NCBI GenBank assembly: GCA_013043085.1
Contig: JABDOU010000128.1
Span: 1-7,326 of the forward strand
Direction: 5' to 3'
Origin: Acidimicrobiia bacterium
GTDB taxonomy: Bacteria; Actinomycetota; Acidimicrobiia; Spongiisociales; SHLN01
DNA: 7,326 bases
Part shown: in pieces, positions 4,060 through 7,326 of the stretch
Numbering within the stretch: position 1 is the stretch's first letter
How the letters are laid out: the number at the start of each line of letters is the position of its first letter
Notes under the pieces: generated by a model
The model's database searches: none
Seen by the model: only the letters and a program-made list of their open reading frames with translations
What the model was told of the DNA's origin: nothing
Program-made: the position numbers and the translations under genes

Positions 4060-6921
4060 GGGTGAATCGGTTGCTTCCGACACGCCTGCATGCAGAGCGA
4101 TCGTCACACGCTCCAATCCCACGAGCACCACCTGCTCCGAATTGAATTCCCCCAACTCATCTTCGCTCACCGAGATTGTTACGACACCTGTTTCGCCAAC
4201 GTTGATCAGCGTGGGAACTTCGACGATTGAAACCCGTGAATCGGTCGAAGAGGCGCCGGTTATCCGAATCGGTCGCTGGTACGGTTCTCCAACCGCGGCG
4301 AGCCGCACATCGAAGCGGCGGGGTACCCCCGTGATGATTCGGCCGATCTCGCCTGCATCCGACGGTACCTGGAGCGTCGCAATTGGTGCGAGGTTGGCAT
4401 TGGCGGTGATCGGCACGGTGTAGTTCTTGCCGTTGATCACAAGTGTTGCCTGACCGTTGATCGAGCCCGAAACCGTCGGCGAAAACGTGACGGGGATCGT
4501 TGCAGAAGTGTTGACAGGCACCGCATCCGGCACGGCACCCAAAGCCAATCCGGCTCCGCTGATGATTGCCGACTCTATGTACCCCGGCACCGATGCCGCA
4601 GGTCCGCTGGTGGTTACCGTGACATTGGTCGTCGTCGTCTGGCCGACAAATGTATCGGGCATCACAATCGCTGAGGGAGTTACGGTCACCGACGTGTTGT
4701 CGAGGGCATAGCGAGCCGTGACGGTCATGTCGGTGGATACCGTGACTTCCTGGCTACGGGGACCGCCCTGTGACCATCCAACAAACCCGTACGTCTGGCC
4801 ATTGATGACCTGCCTGGCCGGCGCCGAGATGCTCAGCTCGCTGCTGGCGATGACAACCTGCGAGGCCGGGGTTGTCACCAAATCGGGGGTCAGCTGGATC
4901 TTTCCGCCAGGAGGATCTGTAGTGACGGTCAACGTCGCCGGGACCGGTTGAATCTCGCGCGATGCGGTTGTTGTGCCGCCCATCCCGTCGTGAACGGTCA
5001 CAACGGCTTCCAGGTACGACGGATAAGGGTGCGAGGATCCTTGTACGTTTTGTCGTCGTCCCGTGTAGGTACCCTCGAAGTGCTGATGGCAGTCCTGACC
5101 TGTGCAGTGATGCAACAACAGTTGCCACTCGTAGCTGCCGTCGGTTAGCTGCGTTCCATCCGGATCAGAAGCGGACGCATCGAGGACGATGACGTCGCCG
5201 GCCGAGAACGTTGCAGACGCGGGTGGCGAGGTGATGGTCACCGTCGGAGGGTTGTTGTTGACCGGAACCGAGACCGATGCGGTGTCGCTGAATCCACCAC
5301 TGCTTGCCCGGACCGAGACGAGGTGCGTGCCCCTCTGCAGGGTGCGGGTGATCACGCCGCCCGTGCCGTCGTCGAATTCGCCGTCATTGTCGACGTCCCA
5401 AGCGAAGCTCAGGTTGGTGCCACTGCTGGTTCTGGCGTCGAACGTCACGCTCAGCGGGGCTGTCGAGCCGCCCGGGGGCGACGCCGTAACCCGTGCAATC
5501 GGGGCGGCCCCGGAACCAGCCAGGTCCAATCGGCTGACGGTTCCGAACACGATATCGACGATATACAGGCTGCCGTTCGGAGCCCGGGTGATGTCTGTTG
5601 TGTACCGCCCCGTAGCCAGCGTCTCCACGTGGCCAGGATCAGGCAAGCCATTGCCGCCCGGCTCCATCAACCAGATGCAGCCAACGCCATAGTCGGCGAC
5701 AACCAACGACCCGTCAAGGCTTGTCGGGTAGGGAGAACCATTGATGAACTCGAGCGAGGAGATGGCCGAATCCTTGGCCTGACACTCGGTACCACCTGGC
5801 TGCGATTCATGAACGTATGCGTAGTACGGCGCCTCGACGCGGGCGGGTTGGCTATACAGGGCATTGCATATCGGGATATTCTTGCTCTGGTAAACACCCT
5901 GAGGAGATGACCCTTCGTAGCAGGGCCATCCGAAGTTTTCGACAAAACCATCGGGATTGGTGTGAACGTTGATCTCCTCGGCGTATCCCCAGCCGACGTC
6001 GCCGATCCAGAGATCGTTGGTCCCGGGTCGGAAGGTGAGGCGATAGGGATTGCGAAGCCCATATGCAATGATCGGATCGTCAGCCGCGGAAGGGGTACCT
6101 TGCGGTTGGCCCTGGACGAGCGGATTGTCTGAGCGCGCTTCTCCTGTATTCGGATCCAGCCGGACAATGGCACCCGACCACGTAATGGGATCGCCTGTGG
6201 GGTTGAAGTTGGTCTCCAGGTCTTGAGATCGGACGGCGCCACCCTCAAATGAGGGATCGCCACACGGATTCGACCCAATTTGTCCGTAGTCCGCAGTGAC
6301 TGGACTGGCACCCTCCCCGGACGAAACGTAGAGCGCGCCATCGGGACCGAACACCAGATCTCCGAGCGAGTGGGTAGGAAACTGATAGCACCAGGCACCC
6401 TGCACGAGGGTTTGCTGACTCGTGATCTGGTTCGATGGGCTGATCCGTAGTTTGACAATCTTGCCCGTGGCCGGACAGCCGTCGACATCGGGATTTGGGC
6501 AGTTGCCGTTGCCGTATGTGGGAGCTGTGCCTCCGATCGGTGCGTCGTACGTGTAGCTGACATAGACGCTGTCATTCGCCGGAAAGTCGGGGTGGAGTGC
6601 CAAACCCAGCAGGCCCCGGTCGAGTTGGCTGTGAACCTCTGTCTGAATATCGAGGATGGTCGTGGCGGTCTGACCCTCACCGTTTGCGACCTTCAGCTTT
6701 CCATCCTTTTCAAGAATGAAAAAACGGCCATCTGAGGAGATCTCGACTGCAGTTGGTTGTGAGAGGCCGGACACCACGGGAACGATCGAAACGGCTAGAT
6801 CGTCTCCTGAATCGTGGGCTCCTGCTGGAGCGCCCAAACCTATCCAAGCAATTGCTGCGGCAATCCCCAGCAACCCTAAAACGACGCGTTTTTGGACGTC
6901 GCGCCGACTAATCGATTCCAC
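3520..6921 (-). CDS. Exported PQQ-dependent sugar dehydrogenase (glucose/sorbosone type) with PKD, Ig-like and FG-GAP-like repeats
   Basis: 1133 residues as translated, with a GTG start. Residues 1-35 form a signal peptide with SRRDVQK before a hydrophobic stretch (Tat-like) and an AGA cleavage site before HDSG. Residues about 45-470 are a GSDH beta-propeller, with DRGLLGLALHPDF, THSLGDLVFGPDG (catalytic-type His184), AYGLRNPYRLTFRPG, LWIGDVGWGYAEEI and NFGWPCYEG. It would oxidise sugars or related alcohols outside the cytoplasm using PQQ; no pqq genes are in the window. A PKD domain (about 472-555) follows. Next comes an Ig-like domain (556-660) carrying HHCTGQDCHQH, a signature seen in related actinobacterial proteins. 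After it come an FxGWSxGG-type repeat domain (662-740), a choice-of-anchor-D/ASPM-like domain (741-840), an unassigned beta-rich segment (845-945) and FG-GAP-like repeats (955 to the end). The 12 cysteines all lie in the exported part, so disulfides are likely. The C-terminal repeat is cut by an amber stop. Confidence 0.9.
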   Translation of the reverse strand: MESISRRDVQKRVVLGLLGIAAAIAWIGLGAPAGAHDSGDDLAVSIVPVVSGLSQPTAVEISSDGRFFILEKDGKLKVANGEGQTATTILDIQTEVHSQLDRGLLGLALHPDFPANDSVYVSYTYDAPIGGTAPTYGNGNCPNPDVDGCPATGKIVKLRISPSNQITSQQTLVQGAWCYQFPTHSLGDLVFGPDGALYVSSGEGASPVTADYGQIGSNPCGDPSFEGGAVRSQDLETNFNPTGDPITWSGAIVRLDPNTGEARSDNPLVQGQPQGTPSAADDPIIAYGLRNPYRLTFRPGTNDLWIGDVGWGYAEEINVHTNPDGFVENFGWPCYEGSSPQGVYQSKNIPICNALYSQPARVEAPYYAYVHESQPGGTECQAKDSAISSLEFINGSPYPTSLDGSLVVADYGVGCIWLMEPGGNGLPDPGHVETLATGRYTTDITRAPNGSLYIVDIVFGTVSRLDLAGSGAAPIARVTASPPGGSTAPLSVTFDARTSSGTNLSFAWDVDNDGEFDDGTGGVITRTLQRGTHLVSVRASSGGFSDTASVSVPVNNNPPTVTITSPPASATFSAGDVIVLDASASDPDGTQLTDGSYEWQLLLHHCTGQDCHQHFEGTYTGRRQNVQGSSHPYPSYLEAVVTVHDGMGGTTTASREIQPVPATLTVTTDPPGGKIQLTPDLVTTPASQVVIASSELSISAPARQVINGQTYGFVGWSQGGPRSQEVTVSTDMTVTARYALDNTSVTVTPSAIVMPDTFVGQTTTTNVTVTTSGPAASVPGYIESAIISGAGLALGAVPDAVPVNTSATIPVTFSPTVSGSINGQATLVINGKNYTVPITANANLAPIATLQVPSDAGEIGRIITGVPRRFDVRLAAVGEPYQRPIRITGASSTDSRVSIVEVPTLINVGETGVVTISVSEDELGEFNSEQVVLVGLERVTIALHAGVSEATDSPALFDPTSGRWQVTDVYGSTRYFYYGNPGDLPLLGDWDCDGFDTPGMFRPSNGFVYITNRAQTGVADREFFYGQGGDIPIVGDWNNNGCDTLAIYRSGEVFVRNSLGTGVADYSYFFGDNGDRPFAGDFDGDGVTSVGLYRETTGFVYFRDLLTSGKAEQSFFYGIPSDKIIAGDYDGDR

Positions 6922-6930
6922 CCGTACAAC

Positions 6931-6937
6931 CCTTCCC
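6931..6937 (-). promoter_or_regulatory. Ribosome binding site for the dehydrogenase gene
   Basis: On the minus strand GGGAAGG lies 9 bases before the GTG at 6921. It supports this GTG as the start, in agreement with the signal peptide that begins directly after it. Confidence 0.55.
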
Positions 6938-6977
6938 GAAGCACCCCAAACGAGTACTTACCAAACCACCTGGTTAT

Positions 6978-7018
6978 TCATGTGCTGTTTGCTCATGTGC
7001 TGTTTGTTCACGTGACAG
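6978..7018. repeat. Tandem 15-base repeats upstream of the dehydrogenase gene
   Basis: TCATGTGCTGTTTG occurs at 6978 and again at 6993, exactly 15 bases apart. A third, diverged unit begins TCACGTGACAG at 7008 in the same phase and contains the palindrome TCACGTGA (7008-7015). The array ends about 57 bases upstream of the GTG start of the dehydrogenase. Regularly spaced TCAYGTG cores suggest a multi-site operator or activator target in the promoter region, but the binding protein is unknown and chance slippage duplication is possible. A clear -35/-10 pair was not recognised. Confidence 0.6.
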
Positions 7019-7036
7019 TATGCAGCGCGCATACCA

Positions 7037-7055
7037 ACGCTCAGCGTGCGCTCAG
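7037..7055. repeat. CGCTCAG direct repeat with short palindrome
   Basis: ACGCTCAGCGT (7037-7047) is an inverted repeat around one central base, and CGCTCAG recurs at 7049-7055, 11 bases after the first copy at 7038. It lies between the end of the TPR-like gene and the 15-base repeats. The spacing of about one helical turn would suit a regulator binding one face of the DNA. It lacks a T-run, so it is not an evident terminator. Function is unknown. Confidence 0.35.
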
Positions 7056-7071
7056 TACCAGATTAACGGCA

Positions 7072-7326
7072 TTATGTTGCTGTGTTGGCGGAAGCAGCGA
7101 TCTCTTGATCGAGAAGTTCGAGGCCGGGAAATGCCTTGTCGTTTTTACGGATCCGTTGTCCGATTTTGATCGCCGTCTCTGTGTCTCCGGCGCCTACCGC
7201 CGCTCTCGCAGCGACGTACCATTGGCGCAACGCCGCCTCACTCGGGGACTCTCCCATCTTGCCGGGTTTGGCCACAGCCCAGGCTTCACGTGGCCGTCCG
7301 TGGTCGAGCAGATAGGAGGCGTATAC
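7072..7326 (-). CDS. TPR-like hypothetical protein, C-terminal part
   Basis: The frame is open to the window edge, so the gene begins beyond 7326; 84 codons are visible before TAA. The sequence consists of paired amphipathic helices: YASYLLDHGRPREAWAVA, then EAALRQWYVAARAAVGAGDT, then ETAIKIGQRIRKNDKAFPGL and a final LDQEIAA helix. The alternation of small residues and the G-D/T turn between helices resemble tetratricopeptide-type repeats, a protein-interaction scaffold. A GTG at 7275 could be mistaken for the start, but the helical pattern continues upstream of it in frame. No specific family was recognised. It points in the same direction as the dehydrogenase, but the 150-base gap with repeats suggests the dehydrogenase may have its own promoter. 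Confidence 0.65.
   Translation of the reverse strand, partial: VYASYLLDHGRPREAWAVAKPGKMGESPSEAALRQWYVAARAAVGAGDTETAIKIGQRIRKNDKAFPGLELLDQEIAASANTAT

Noticed and set aside
5189..5910. Plus-strand open frames opposite the PKD and propeller regions
   Set aside because: They are antisense to strongly conserved protein domains, with no recognisable ribosome site or domain.
5667..6680. A 337-codon minus-strand open frame overlapping the dehydrogenase in another frame
   Set aside because: It is Arg/Pro/Ser-rich and shares the region encoding the conserved GSDH motifs, so it is a high-GC frame shadow.
6978..7018. CRISPR-like array
   Set aside because: The units are contiguous 15-base repeats without spacers, with only two good copies and no cas genes.

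Overview
The window looks like a piece of an actinobacterial chromosome, most likely a moderately high-GC lineage such as Acidimicrobiia (this placement is inference). The main pointer is the trio at the left end: a MSMEG_4193-type histidine phosphatase, a DUF3090 protein and a SCO1664-type (TIGR03843) PI3/4-kinase-like protein. This set is a conserved, largely actinobacterial gene neighbourhood. No rRNA, tRNA, CRISPR array, transposase or integrase was seen.

Layout. Positions 1-1443 (+ strand) hold the three overlapping genes of that trio; the first is cut by the window edge. They converge, across only 12 bases, on a minus-strand cluster. Read in its own direction, that cluster runs from a TPR-like gene tail (7326-7072) through an intergenic region with short repeats (7071-6922) to a very large exported PQQ-type sugar dehydrogenase (GTG start at 6921, stop at 3520). 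It then continues to a small SSB-like OB-fold protein (3326-2940) and a divergent gamma-glutamyltransferase-family protein (2943-1456). The last two share an ATGA overlap and so look translationally coupled.

The large protein has a Tat-like signal peptide, a glucose/sorbosone dehydrogenase propeller, a PKD domain, several Ig-like or repeat domains, and a C-terminal array of DxDxDG (FG-GAP-like) repeats of 45-47 residues. The most notable observation is that the last repeat is interrupted by an amber TAG (3520-3522). The same frame then continues for 45 clearly homologous codons to a TGA at 3382. This is therefore a recent nonsense mutation, a readthrough site or a sequence error, and the gene's ancestral end is 138 bases beyond the apparent stop.

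How the genes work together is only partly clear. The left trio is probably co-translated, and its joint role is not established. The SSB-like/GGT pair is physically coupled without an obvious biochemical link. I see no strong evidence for a wholly new system. The best leads are the amber-split repeat protein, the tandem 15-base repeats upstream of it, and the unusual active site of the GGT-family enzyme.
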